From a virus: DNA of 31,505 bases. The stretch spans positions 1 through 31,505 of IMG/VR virus record IMGVR_UViG_3300047471_000182. The stretch is one strand, 5' to 3'. Within the stretch, counting starts at the first letter, position 1; each line of letters begins with the position of its first letter. The translations under genes were made by a program, and so were the position numbers. The notes beneath the pieces were generated by a model that was given only the letters and a program-made list of their open reading frames with translations, ran no database searches and was not told where the DNA came from. Below are positions 1 through 6,785 of the stretch, piece by piece.

Positions 1-1
1 G

Positions 2-763
2 CCCTGGCCCAAGAACAGCAAGAAGCACGACCTCGGAGCGCTGGCGGAGTTCTTCGCCGAGAACGGCTTCGCGGAACTGCCGATCGTAGACGAGGGGACG
101 GGCAAGATGGTCGCCGGGCACGGCAGGGTCGAGAAGCTGGTGGCGATGCGCGCCGCCGGCGAGCCGCCCCCCGAGCGCGTCCAGGTCCGAAAGGGAAAAT
201 GGTTCGTGCCCGTCATCCGGGGGATGCGGTTCCCCAAGCCGGGGAAGCACGTCCTCGCCTCCAACCGCGGTGTCGAGCTGGGAGGCTGGGACAACGCGCT
301 CCTGGCCGCCGCGCTGACCAGCATCGGGAAGGATGACCTCGTCGGGACTGGCTTCGGGGCGGACGACTTCGCGACGTTCATGGCGATGGACGGCGCGGGT
401 GCGGGGAGCGGCGCCGGGGCGCTGGCGGAGAAGTTCCTGGTCCCGCCCTTCAGCGTGCTTGACGCGCGACAAGGCTACTGGCAGGACCGCAAGCGGGCGT
501 GGCTGGCGCTGGGCATCAAGTCCGAGCTTGGCCGCGTCGCCCCGATAGGGGGGGGGGCCGATGCCGTTGGATCGAGTACCCAAAACGGGGGGGGCGCAGC
601 CTTCCAGCAGACGTCGAAGCGCGAGATCGCGATGCTCAAGCGAACCGGAGACTATGCAAGCCGTCGTCGGGGGGGGGCAAGTCCCGGCGGCAGCCCGAGG
701 CCAGCGATGAAGCTGAGGGACGGTAAGACCGTGCGCGGCGACGGGGCCGGGCACGCGCTTTGA
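2..763 (+). CDS. ParB-like nuclease-domain protein, 5' end cut off
   Basis: The gene is open from the window edge, so the true start is missing. The first visible residues PWPKNSKKHDLGALAEFF lead into LPIVDEGTGKMVAGHGRVEK, the ParB/Srx N-terminal signature (an IVDE strand followed by the AGHGR box). The next part, with PPFSVLDARQGYWQDRKRAW, matches the linker that in many phages joins a ParB-like domain to a DNA methyltransferase in one polypeptide. Here the protein ends after a low-complexity tail rich in G, R and A, and the methyltransferase is a separate gene 100 bp downstream. The tail is written over runs of 10, 8 and 9 G, so its C-terminus may be variable or mis-sequenced. In phages these proteins are thought to guide or accompany DNA modification; that role is inferred from the family. 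Confidence 0.8.
   Translation, partial: PWPKNSKKHDLGALAEFFAENGFAELPIVDEGTGKMVAGHGRVEKLVAMRAAGEPPPERVQVRKGKWFVPVIRGMRFPKPGKHVLASNRGVELGGWDNALLAAALTSIGKDDLVGTGFGADDFATFMAMDGAGAGSGAGALAEKFLVPPFSVLDARQGYWQDRKRAWLALGIKSELGRVAPIGGGADAVGSSTQNGGGAAFQQTSKREIAMLKRTGDYASRRRGGASPGGSPRPAMKLRDGKTVRGDGAGHAL
548..677 (+). repeat. Three poly-G tracts (G10, G8, G9)
   Basis: Uninterrupted G runs lie at 548-557 (10), 587-594 (8) and 669-677 (9) inside the last third of the ParB-like gene. Each is read as Gly codons. Runs of this length are prone to slippage and are classic phase-variation tracts in modification genes of some bacteria. A one-base change would move the reading frame and alter the C-terminus. It would not create a fusion with the downstream methyltransferase, because that frame is closed by TGA at 804. 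Homopolymer sequencing error is the main alternative. Confidence 0.75.
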
Positions 764-765
764 AA

Positions 766-777
766 TCTCCCGGGAGA
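766..777. promoter_or_regulatory. Perfect 12-bp palindrome
   Basis: TCTCCCGGGAGA begins two bases after the stop of the ParB-like gene, in the gap before the methyltransferase. It may be a protein-binding site. No function can be assigned from sequence alone. Confidence 0.3.
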
Positions 778-830
778 ACGTTCGGGCAAGACCTGATGCG
801 TGGTGAACACGTCTTAGGCACGAGCCGTGC

Positions 831-854
831 ACCGACCGACCGACCGACCGACCG
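831..854 (+). repeat. Tetranucleotide repeat (ACCG)x6
   Basis: Six perfect ACCG copies end directly before AAAGG (855-859), the only Shine-Dalgarno-like sequence of the methyltransferase start at 864. A change in copy number would move upstream promoter or RNA elements relative to the ribosome site. The methyltransferase frame is open through the repeat back to TGA at 804 but holds no start codon, so the repeat is probably untranslated. Tetranucleotide arrays of this kind drive phase variation of some bacterial methyltransferase genes; that parallel is inference here. Confidence 0.7.
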
Positions 855-863
855 AAAGGCGCC

Positions 864-1694
864 ATGAGTAAACGCAACGGGTCGATCACCGCCGACCGAC
901 GTCTGACTTGGGTCGGCGGTGATCGACCCGTTGAAGACCTGGACGAGACCTCGCGCAAGATCTTGGAGGCGCAGCCGTCATCGGGGACGAGCATCTTCGA
1001 CCCCGTCCTCTGCGAACTCGCCTATCTCTGGTTTTCACCCAAGAAGGGAACGGTGTTGGACCCGTTCGCGGGCGGCTCGGTGCGCGGGATCGTCGCTGGG
1101 TTCCTCGGCCGCAAGTATACCGGGATCGAGCTTCGCCCCGAGCAGGTCGCCGCGAACGTGGCGCAGCTCAAGACCATCAAGCCGAAGGTCAAGCCCGAGT
1201 GGGTTAAGGGCGACGGCAAGGACGCCCCGACTATCGCGCCGGGAGCCTACGACTTCGTGTTCACGTGCCCGCCCTACGGCGACCTGGAGCGCTACAGCGA
1301 CGATCCGGCCGACATCTCGACGATGGACTACCCGGCCTTCATCGCCTCGCTGAGGGAGATCCTGGCGGCCTCTGTCGCGCTGCTCAAGCCGGATCGCTTC
1401 GCATGCGTGGTGGTGGGGGACTTCCGCGACAAGAAGGGCTTCTATCGGAACTTCGTCAGTGACACGATCTCGGCGATGCAGGACGCTGGGGCGCGGCTTT
1501 ACAACGAGGCGATCCTGGTGACCGCCGTCGGCTCACTGTCCATCCGCGCGGGGCGCCAGTTCGCTGCCGGTCGCAAGCTCGGGAAGACTCACCAGCAGGT
1601 GTTGGTGTTCGTCAAGGGAGACCCCGCGGCGGCCACGAAGGCCTGCGGAACGGTCGAGGTAGCGGACCCTGACGAGAGCTTCGCCGAGGCCTGA
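864..1694 (+). CDS. DNA methyltransferase (N-4/N-6 amino-MTase type)
   Basis: This predicted 276-aa methyltransferase transfers methyl from SAM to an amino group of A or C in DNA. Residues 66-75 (LDPFAGGSVR) form the SAM-binding loop, and TCPPYGDLE near residue 135 is the catalytic motif IV (S/D/T)PPY. The SAM loop comes before CPPY by only about 70 residues, and no separate target-recognition domain is obvious. SGTSIFDPVLCELAYLWF near residue 40 matches the start of the methylase half of phage ParB-methylase fusions, so the two genes look like a split fusion. AAAGG lies 4 nt before the ATG, and codons 4-24 sit inside a perfect 23-bp inverted repeat that could hide the start in the mRNA. The gene probably protects phage DNA from restriction; target sequence unknown. 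Confidence 0.85.
   Translation: MSKRNGSITADRRLTWVGGDRPVEDLDETSRKILEAQPSSGTSIFDPVLCELAYLWFSPKKGTVLDPFAGGSVRGIVAGFLGRKYTGIELRPEQVAANVAQLKTIKPKVKPEWVKGDGKDAPTIAPGAYDFVFTCPPYGDLERYSDDPADISTMDYPAFIASLREILAASVALLKPDRFACVVVGDFRDKKGFYRNFVSDTISAMQDAGARLYNEAILVTAVGSLSIRAGRQFAAGRKLGKTHQQVLVFVKGDPAAATKACGTVEVADPDESFAEA
875..933. promoter_or_regulatory. Perfect 23-bp inverted repeat at the start of the methyltransferase gene
   Basis: Arms 875-897 and 911-933 are exact reverse complements over 23 bp, with a 13-nt loop (898-910). The left arm begins with CAACGGGTCGAT and the right arm ends with ATCGACCCGTTG. The structure starts 11 nt after the A of the ATG, inside coding sequence. As RNA it would be a very stable hairpin next to the ribosome site; as DNA it could be a cruciform or an operator. 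Confidence 0.9.
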
Positions 1695-1726
1695 TCTCAG
1701 GTCTTGCGAAAGATAGCGGAAGTAGC

Positions 1727-1732
1727 TATCGT
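1727..1732 (+). promoter_or_regulatory. -10-like box TATCGT, 6 nt before ATG 1739
   Basis: TATCGT fits TANNNT and is separated from the ATG by six bases. Transcription would then begin at or next to the start codon, giving a leaderless mRNA. No Shine-Dalgarno sequence is present. Confidence 0.55.
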
Positions 1733-1738
1733 CCGTTC

Positions 1739-2086
1739 ATGACCACCGCCGAAATCACCGCCAAAGTCCAGAAGCTCGCCGAGCGCGGCATCGACGCCCG
1801 CACGATCACGCTAGACCTGGAGGACCGCCTGGGGCGCCAGCTAGGCCCCGACGAGGCCCAGGCTCTACAGGATGGGTGGAGAGCCGCCGCGCCCGCGCGC
1901 CATGAGCGCTTCCGAAGGAGCCAGCAGCAGGCGGCCGATGATCGCCGCGCTACGGTCGTGCGGGCGGATGGAGACACCTACGAATTCCCCACCCGTACAA
2001 AGGCCGAAGAGTTCGCAGCCAACTACAACGTCAACGCAAAGAAGATGGGCTGGAAGAAGGCCACGATCCAGCCGAACGGCCAATAA
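1739..2086 (+). CDS. Hypothetical protein, 115 aa
   Basis: The family is not recognised. The N-terminal half (residues 1-65) is charged and likely helical, with a stretch rich in R and Q around residues 55-65. The C-terminal part (YEFPTRTKAEEFAANYNV) looks like a small alpha/beta segment. The start is chosen because ATG 1739 sits exactly 6 nt after the TATCGT box. The gene follows the methyltransferase by 44 bp and precedes the BppU-N-like gene, which has its own box, so each may be transcribed separately. Confidence 0.65.
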   Translation: MTTAEITAKVQKLAERGIDARTITLDLEDRLGRQLGPDEAQALQDGWRAAAPARHERFRRSQQQAADDRRATVVRADGDTYEFPTRTKAEEFAANYNVNAKKMGWKKATIQPNGQ

Positions 2087-2095
2087 GGATCCTGG

Positions 2096-2101
2096 TATTC
2101 T
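2096..2101 (+). promoter_or_regulatory. -10-like box TATTCT, 6 nt before ATG 2108
   Basis: TGGTATTCT carries a TANNNT hexamer preceded by TGG, an extended -10 form, with exactly six bases to the ATG. There is no ribosome site, so leaderless transcription is the simplest reading. Confidence 0.6.
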
Positions 2102-2107
2102 CCAGCC

Positions 2108-2458
2108 ATGAGCCTACCCGACTTCAGCGTCGCCGCGGGCGACACCGCCCCTTCCTTCGTCAAGACCTGGACCGACGAAGACGGGAACGAAGTCGACCTC
2201 ACTGACTGGGCGGTCACCTTCTCGATGCAGGACCAGGGGCGCGTCAACCCGCCGATCACGGGGGACGTGACCGTCACCGATACGGTCTCCGGGGTCCACG
2301 CCCTGATGACCTACGACTGGGCCGCCGGAAACACGGACGTCCCCGCGCTCTACGACGCCGAGTTCACGGCGACGAAGGACGACGCCACGATGACCTGGCC
2401 CATCGGGAGGCAGCCGCCGAACCTCGCGCTGGTCATCGAAGTGCGCCCGCACGTCTGA
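2108..2458 (+). CDS. BppU N-terminal-domain-like protein
   Basis: This 116-aa protein has the layout of the small Ig-like fold found at the N-terminus of BppU-type baseplate upper proteins and often seen alone in phages: FSVAAGDTAPSFVKTWTDED, then EVDLTDWAVTFSMQD, then GVHALMTYDWAAGNTDVPAL and YDAEFTATKDD. The alternation of beta strands with GDTAP and DLT turns supports this. In phages the domain anchors receptor-binding or baseplate proteins. Here it stands alone, upstream of two glycosyltransferase-like genes and far from the baseplate genes at 26-30 kb. The fold is fairly secure; the role is inferred. Confidence 0.65.
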   Translation: MSLPDFSVAAGDTAPSFVKTWTDEDGNEVDLTDWAVTFSMQDQGRVNPPITGDVTVTDTVSGVHALMTYDWAAGNTDVPALYDAEFTATKDDATMTWPIGRQPPNLALVIEVRPHV

Positions 2459-2470
2459 TCGGACCGCCAG

Positions 2471-2479
2471 GCGCCTAAT
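2471..2479 (+). promoter_or_regulatory. GCGCCTAAT motif, copy 1
   Basis: This exact 9-mer occurs in four intergenic positions (2471, 4353, 8915, 11615). In the first three the TAAT lies 9-10 nt before an ATG (here 2490). It is probably a promoter -10 region or an operator overlapping one. Confidence 0.5.
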
Positions 2480-2489
2480 CCTCTACGCG

Positions 2490-3293
2490 ATGGATGACCA
2501 AGCCAGCCGAGAGGTCCCGGGCGGGCCAAGCGGACTCATCATCGCCGTCCAATATTACGGAGGCGACGAGCTCCAGGCGCTCCGCCTCGCGCGCCTGCTG
2601 GCCGACATCGAGCCCCGTCCGCGCGACGACGCAACTGTCCTGCTGGTACGCCGCGCCGACGTCCCGCTCTCCGACGAAGCCCGCAGGACCGCGCAGCACG
2701 TCTCGAAGAAGTTCCCCGTCATGCTCGCCAGGAGTAAGCGGGAAGGGGTCGGTCACCCGGCCGGCTGCAACGCTCTCATGGGCGGGACGATGGACCACCT
2801 CGCGGCGCTGTGGCGCGCGGGCGACCTCCTCCGCTCCGCCGTCTTTCTCGCCGAGTCGGACGGGTGCCCGCTGCGCCGCGACTGGCTCGATGTCCTCCTC
2901 GACGAGCACGAGCGGACGCTCGAGGACGGGCTCTCCGTGACGGGGCCCTACATGGCGGTGTTCCCGCACATCAACGGCACGATGGTCCTGGAGGTGCCCT
3001 GGTGGATCGACCACCCGAGCGTCCACGTCACGCCGCCTGACCAGGGATTCGACATCTTCCACCGCCGGACCTACCTGCGGGCGGCGCGGCGGACTAAGCT
3101 GATCATGAACATCCACCACTCGAAGAAGTGGACTGACGACCAGCTGTCGCCGCTCGGGGCTGAGCATGCCTGGATCACGAGCGTGAAGGACAACAGCGTC
3201 ATCGACTGGGCGGAGAACGCGCTCCTGACGCCGGCGGCGCGGGAGACGCGGATCCTGCGGGATGAAGTCTCCCGACTGCGAGGCGCGCGATGA
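2490..3293 (+). CDS. Glycosyltransferase-like protein (GT-A type)
   Basis: This 267-aa protein is probably a sugar transferase. The central segment LAESDGCPLRRDWLDVLLDE (from about residue 124) has the form of the acidic metal/nucleotide-sugar loop of GT-A enzymes that read E-x-D-x-x-PL-x-x-x-WL. A predicted strand precedes it, and a TGPYM segment follows. Histidines in MNIHHSKKW and AEHAW near the C-terminus could be catalytic. No signal peptide or membrane segment is seen. The stop overlaps the start of the next glycosyltransferase gene by 4 nt, so the two are probably co-translated. The pair could glycosylate phage DNA bases, virion proteins or host surface sugars. Donor and acceptor cannot be read from sequence. 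Confidence 0.55.
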   Translation: MDDQASREVPGGPSGLIIAVQYYGGDELQALRLARLLADIEPRPRDDATVLLVRRADVPLSDEARRTAQHVSKKFPVMLARSKREGVGHPAGCNALMGGTMDHLAALWRAGDLLRSAVFLAESDGCPLRRDWLDVLLDEHERTLEDGLSVTGPYMAVFPHINGTMVLEVPWWIDHPSVHVTPPDQGFDIFHRRTYLRAARRTKLIMNIHHSKKWTDDQLSPLGAEHAWITSVKDNSVIDWAENALLTPAARETRILRDEVSRLRGAR

Positions 3294-4135
3294 TGACGTA
3301 CTTGACAGCGTGCAGATCGTGGCAGCTACCGGTCCTGCTGCGCTCGATGCGCCGCTACTGCCAGCCGTTCCACCTCGCCGTGCTCGCCTGGGACTGGGAG
3401 CCGAAGCCCGAGGCGGACGTCTCGGTGATGACCCGCGCCGCGTTCTACCGCGCGCACCCCGAGTACGAGAACATCCCCGGGCCACCGCGCCTCACGATCA
3501 ACCTCATCGATACCGCCCGCTGGCGCGTGATGGCGGATTTGCTCGACGCGGACCTCGGGCCGGTCACCTACATCGACGGGGATCAGTGGTTCTTCTCGAG
3601 CCCGGAGCCGCTGTTCGAGGAGATCGGCGGCGCGCGACTGGCGGTCTCGCCGCATCGGATCCCTCCGCGCGCGATGGGACTGCCGGGCGTCGTGCTCGAG
3701 ACCCATCGGAAATACGCTTTGTTCAATTCAGGATTTTCATACGTTGCCGACGTCGCGATCGCGGAAGAAATGGCCAGGTCGGTCTATCGCTGGAGCTATT
3801 CCGGCACGATCGAGCACCCCCCGGGCGTCTACTATTTCGGAGACCAGGGCTGGCTTGAGCAGGTCGCGGTGCGCGAGGGCGCGCACGTCATCCAGCATCC
3901 GGGCGTCAACGTCGCCCCCTGGAACGCGAACCGGCACCGGATCTACGTCAAAGGCGGCTCGCTCTACGTCGGTGACGACTGGCCGTTGGTGACCTATCAC
4001 TTCAGCGGGCTGCGCTTCGAGGGCGGGAAGGTCACCCATCTCGTCCACCCCGAGTATTGCGTGCCCCAGGCCTACCTCGACCTCGTCTACAAACCCTACG
4101 TTTGGCAGCTCGAAGGGAAAGCCCAAAATGAGTGA
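3290..4135 (+). CDS. Glycosyltransferase, GT8-like
   Basis: Of the two sugar-transferase candidates this 281-aa protein is the clearer. YIDGDQWFFSSPEPLFEE (from about residue 94) is the GT8-type DxD motif that holds Mn2+ and the nucleotide-sugar. FNSGFSYV (about 144) is the acceptor-side strand of GT8 enzymes. FGDQGWLEQV (about 183), HPGVNVAPWN (about 203) and TYHFSGLR (about 231) complete the family pattern of a D-Q pair and a late His. No membrane segment is seen, so it acts in the cytoplasm. ATG 3290 overlaps the upstream stop (ATGATGA), and the 3' end overlaps the next small gene by 8 nt, so this is a tight operon. Confidence 0.7.
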   Translation: MMTYLTACRSWQLPVLLRSMRRYCQPFHLAVLAWDWEPKPEADVSVMTRAAFYRAHPEYENIPGPPRLTINLIDTARWRVMADLLDADLGPVTYIDGDQWFFSSPEPLFEEIGGARLAVSPHRIPPRAMGLPGVVLETHRKYALFNSGFSYVADVAIAEEMARSVYRWSYSGTIEHPPGVYYFGDQGWLEQVAVREGAHVIQHPGVNVAPWNANRHRIYVKGGSLYVGDDWPLVTYHFSGLRFEGGKVTHLVHPEYCVPQAYLDLVYKPYVWQLEGKAQNE

Positions 4136-4325
4136 GTACCTCAAGGCCCTCGGCGTCGAGCTCGTGGCGGCCGAGGCGCGGCTCAAGCTGGCCACCGCCC
4201 GCGGCGCCTGGAAGGACGCCGTCAAAGCAGCAGAGCGCGCGGTTGAGATCGAGGCCGAGATGGCCGAGGCGCGCGCGGTCCCGGCCAAGACGAACATCGT
4301 GGGGCGTCCTAAGGTCCACGGGTAG
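4128..4325 (+). CDS. Small helical hypothetical protein, 65 aa
   Basis: The protein is almost entirely Ala/Glu/Arg-rich and likely one long helix or coiled coil (residues 1-50), ending in NIVGRPKVHG. The start overlaps the end of the GT8-like gene by 8 nt, so the two are translationally coupled. No family is recognised. Confidence 0.55.
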   Translation: MSEYLKALGVELVAAEARLKLATARGAWKDAVKAAERAVEIEAEMAEARAVPAKTNIVGRPKVHG

Positions 4326-4352
4326 CCGTTCCTGGTCAACTTGGCGCGCGCG

Positions 4353-4361
4353 GCGCCTAAT
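4353..4361 (+). promoter_or_regulatory. GCGCCTAAT motif, copy 2
   Basis: The exact 9-mer, continuing TACTTGAGGC to ATG 4371. TAAT is 9 nt before the ATG, giving a near-leaderless geometry. No Shine-Dalgarno site is seen apart from a weak GAGG too close to the start. Confidence 0.5.
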
Positions 4362-4370
4362 ACTTGAGGC

Positions 4371-4934
4371 ATGAGACCCATGTGCGGATGCGGGGGCCGT
4401 CTCTACTACGCCGCGGAGACAAAGCCGGGTGATCCAGTCGGTATTCCAGTCGCGGTGTCCTGCAGGACCGCAGGATGTCCAGGAAACCAGTTCTCATCTC
4501 AGCCCTTGGCCTGCGAGTTCTGGTGCGGGAAAGAGATGGCCTGCCGGAACAGCGAGCAGTGCAAGGTTCGGCACGGCATCTGCTGGTGCTCCGAGGCCTG
4601 CGCGGACCGCGGCGCGGCAGTTTCCCACCATCCACCAACTCCTCTCGCGATGTCGTGCTTCGGGGCCCGAATGAGCGAGCACGTCGAGAATCGTTACGAG
4701 GTGCTGGTCGACGTAGCGCTGGCCGTTCGCCTCCCCGGGGTCTCGTCGGAAATCATGGCTCAGATCGACGCGAGCCCGCGACTGGAGATGGCGCTCCGAA
4801 AGGTCTGCGACGCCCACGAGAGCCTCCTCAAGTCGATCGACGACACTGGGTTCCTGGAGGCGTCCATGTCGGCGAGCGGGATCCCGGCGGCCCGCGCCCT
4901 CCTCGCGAAGCTCGAAGAGAGCCGGAAGCGATGA
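4371..4934 (+). CDS. Cys-rich zinc-ribbon-like protein, 187 aa
   Basis: Function is unknown. The first 75 residues hold many cysteines: MCGCGG, SCRTAGCPGN, ACEFWCGKEMAC, EQCK, GICWCSEACADR. They look like one or two zinc-binding knuckles. The CGCG...CPGN pattern recurs in the protein encoded at 9558-9851. The C-terminal 85 residues are helical and free of Cys; an internal in-frame ATG at 4671 (MSEHVENR) could be a second start, so the gene may be a fusion of two small proteins. The stop overlaps the next ATG (ATGA), which starts a run of five tightly packed small genes. Confidence 0.6.
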   Translation: MRPMCGCGGRLYYAAETKPGDPVGIPVAVSCRTAGCPGNQFSSQPLACEFWCGKEMACRNSEQCKVRHGICWCSEACADRGAAVSHHPPTPLAMSCFGARMSEHVENRYEVLVDVALAVRLPGVSSEIMAQIDASPRLEMALRKVCDAHESLLKSIDDTGFLEASMSASGIPAARALLAKLEESRKR

Positions 4935-5302
4935 GTGCCGCCGGAATGAGTAAGGAGCCGCTAGAACGCGACTACCGAGTCGGTCGCACGGACGCTCACG
5001 GGCGGTTCGTCTACATCGCGCAGGACGTCAGAACCTTCCTGGTGACGCTGGCCAAGCATCGAGAGCTTCCTTTCGGGATAGCCGACGAGGCATTTAGTCT
5101 CCTACGTCGCTGCGGTCCCGCCGGCGCCGAGCAAGCTCGCGAGATCGTGGCGCGCGGCATCTGGGACGCCTATCGGCGCAAGGCGTTCCCCTACCACTAC
5201 CGGGTCGAGGATCTGCGAGTGCCGTTCGTCACCTGGGTCGAGAAGGGCGGCGCGGCGCCAACGACGCGAAGCTACACGCGATACCGGCTCGGTGGGCGAT
5301 GA
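4931..5302 (+). CDS. Hypothetical protein, 123 aa
   Basis: No family is recognised. The frame is open from 4475, but ATG 4931 is preferred because it overlaps the upstream stop (ATGA) and the upstream part would duplicate the Cys-rich gene. The protein begins MSAAGMSKEPLERDYRVGR. The central part has helical segments (AQDVRTFLVTLAKHREL, AEQAREIVARGIWDAYRRK), and the end is basic. The 3' end overlaps the next gene by 4 nt, so this is an operon member. Confidence 0.6.
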   Translation: MSAAGMSKEPLERDYRVGRTDAHGRFVYIAQDVRTFLVTLAKHRELPFGIADEAFSLLRRCGPAGAEQAREIVARGIWDAYRRKAFPYHYRVEDLRVPFVTWVEKGGAAPTTRSYTRYRLGGR

Positions 5303-5691
5303 CCGACCTAGTGGACGCCGGCGGCAAACCATTCCAGGCCGCCGCCGCTCGCAGACCTGAAGGTGCCCGCCGATTTGTTCGCAGGCGCGGCGACATGCCC
5401 GTCTACGTTTCGGAGCTCGTCCCCGAGTGGCTCCGTCCGACGCCCAGCAAGGCGGTTGGGGAGCTGCCAGCGCGGAGAGGTGGCAAGCGGACCGACTTCG
5501 GGAGGCACTTCCGCGCGGACAGCTTCACCCGCGGCTTGGCTGGCCCGGCGCCCGTCTCCACGCTCGGCTACTTCATCGTGAACGGGGAGCTGCACGTTCA
5601 TCCGAGGACGTGGGCCAAGATGGTCGCGGGGCTGAAACTGAAAATCTCGGCGCGGATGCCGGCGCCGCTGCGGTACATGGACGGCGTCTGA
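5299..5691 (+). CDS. Hypothetical protein, 130 aa
   Basis: Not recognised. The protein is basic, with an Arg-rich N-terminal third (RRPEGARRFVRRRGD). It then has TLGYFIVNGELHVHPRTWAKM, which resembles a small beta-hairpin plus helix. ATG 5299 overlaps the upstream stop by 4 nt, and its own TGA shares its last base with the next ATG (TGATG), so it is translationally coupled on both sides. It may bind nucleic acid on charge grounds only. Confidence 0.55.
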   Translation: MTDLVDAGGKPFQAAAARRPEGARRFVRRRGDMPVYVSELVPEWLRPTPSKAVGELPARRGGKRTDFGRHFRADSFTRGLAGPAPVSTLGYFIVNGELHVHPRTWAKMVAGLKLKISARMPAPLRYMDGV

Positions 5692-6083
5692 TGACCGGGG
5701 CCATCTACACCTACGGCAGCCCTCGCCAGGACGGCGGAAGCGCCTGGTTTCTTTGGCGCAAGCTCCGCATCTCGCTGGTGGTGGACATCCGCTGGCCCGA
5801 CGCGCCCACCAGAGAAATCGGCCATTTATACGCTCTCGCCCGCGGTGGTGAACGGATCCTGATCCTCGACAAGAAGCCCGACCCCGCCAAGACCTGGCGC
5901 CACCAGGCCGTCATGCTCCCCCTGGCCCGAGACCAGGAGCGCTACGCCCAGAGCGCGATGAACCAAATCATCGGGAGGATCGAGCTGGCCCACGTCGTCG
6001 GGGACCTCCTGATCGAGCCGCTCGAACTGCAGAGGGCCATCGAGACGAAGACCAAGCCGGTCGGGAAGAAGTGGATGCGATGA
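5691..6083 (+). CDS. Hypothetical protein, 130 aa
   Basis: Not recognised. ATG 5691 is chosen because it forms TGATG with the upstream stop; the frame extends upstream to 5427 but would overlap the previous gene. WFLWRKLRISLVVDIRW suggests a beta strand rather than a membrane helix because it is broken by charges. A second half (ARDQERYAQSAMNQIIGRIEL) is helical. The 3' end overlaps the next ATG (ATGA). Confidence 0.55.
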   Translation: MTGAIYTYGSPRQDGGSAWFLWRKLRISLVVDIRWPDAPTREIGHLYALARGGERILILDKKPDPAKTWRHQAVMLPLARDQERYAQSAMNQIIGRIELAHVVGDLLIEPLELQRAIETKTKPVGKKWMR

Positions 6084-6418
6084 GCGAACCTCCGGAGAAA
6101 GTCGTCGAATTCGGGGTCGGTTCCGAGGTCCCCGGGGTCCCCGCGCAATCGGTCGGGGGAACCTGGGGCGTGAGCGCAAAGCAGCGGGCCCAGGTAATCG
6201 TCTCCGGACAGGTGTGGGTGATCGTTGCCGAGGACGTCCAGAAAGGCCAGCAGGCGGTCATGATCGTGAAGACGGGGGAACTTGGCGGCCGGCGTCCCGG
6301 CGAGCGCTCACGCAAGCGTAGGCGGCTCCTGCGCGGCTCCCGGTGGATGACCACCACCAAGGCCGGGGAGCTTGCCCTACTGGCCCTTGGAGTTGTTCGG
6401 CGCGGCGTAGGAAGGTGA
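6080..6418 (+). CDS. Hypothetical protein, 112 aa
   Basis: Start 6080 is taken over GTG 6071 because its ATG overlaps the upstream stop by 4 nt. Residues 35-65 (AQVIVSGQVWVIVAEDVQKG) read as a small beta barrel-like segment with a turn. The rest is Arg/Lys-rich (RRPGERSRKRRRLLRGSR), which could bind nucleic acid. No family is assigned. It closes the run of overlapping small genes and is followed 4 bp later by the next start. Confidence 0.5.
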   Translation: MSEPPEKVVEFGVGSEVPGVPAQSVGGTWGVSAKQRAQVIVSGQVWVIVAEDVQKGQQAVMIVKTGELGGRRPGERSRKRRRLLRGSRWMTTTKAGELALLALGVVRRGVGR

Positions 6419-6422
6419 CGCG

Positions 6423-6785
6423 ATGGGCATCCTGACGTGCCTCGCCACCCTCTTCGACCCCGCTACCAACCGGCGCACCGTCGTAACCGAGACCTACGCC
6501 CAGGACGACGAGGTCACCGAGGGCGGCGCCGACTACATGTGGACCGAGGGGAACTGGTCCTGCGACTGCAACAAGCGCCTGTTCATCGCACGGGCGCTCG
6601 GCGAGCCCGAGCCAGAAACCACCGACCCCTGCGGCGACACCATCAAGCTGGAGAAGCTCGAGTTCAAGAGGGAGGCTACGGGCGGCGGTATACTAACTCC
6701 ACCCCCAGCGGTATACTCACCGGATGGCGAAGAGGAGAGCCCCGGTCCAGTTCCGCCCGAGCCCGACCCAGCTCGCCGAGCTTGA
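6423..6785 (+). CDS. Hypothetical protein, 120 aa
   Basis: ATG 6423 is preceded by GGAAGGTGA, a good ribosome site. The core is residues 1-85, with a CDCNKRLFIARALGE segment reminiscent of small phage proteins of unknown function that carry WxCDCN. The last 35 residues (proline-rich, with PPPAVYSPDGEEESPGPVPP) are read through the promoter and start of the next gene and may be non-functional sequence up to a chance stop. The 62-nt overlap with the regulator gene at 6724 is unusual for this compact genome. Confidence 0.55.
   Translation: MGILTCLATLFDPATNRRTVVTETYAQDDEVTEGGADYMWTEGNWSCDCNKRLFIARALGEPEPETTDPCGDTIKLEKLEFKREATGGGILTPPPAVYSPDGEEESPGPVPPEPDPARRA
6685..6717 (+). promoter_or_regulatory. 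Tandem GCGGTATACT boxes (promoter/operator of the RHH gene)
   Basis: GCGGTATACT occurs exactly at 6685-6694 and 6708-6717, 23 bp apart. The second copy puts TATACT six nt before ATG 6724, a leaderless promoter. CAGCGGTATA (6706-6715) recurs at 6937-6946 before the small terminase gene. The gene between them encodes a likely ribbon-helix-helix DNA-binding protein, so these may be its operators. Confidence 0.6.

Noticed and set aside
548-807. Frameshift at the G tracts that would rejoin ParB and methyltransferase in one protein
   Set aside because: The methyltransferase frame is closed by TGA at 804, between the tracts and the gene, so slippage alone cannot make the fusion.
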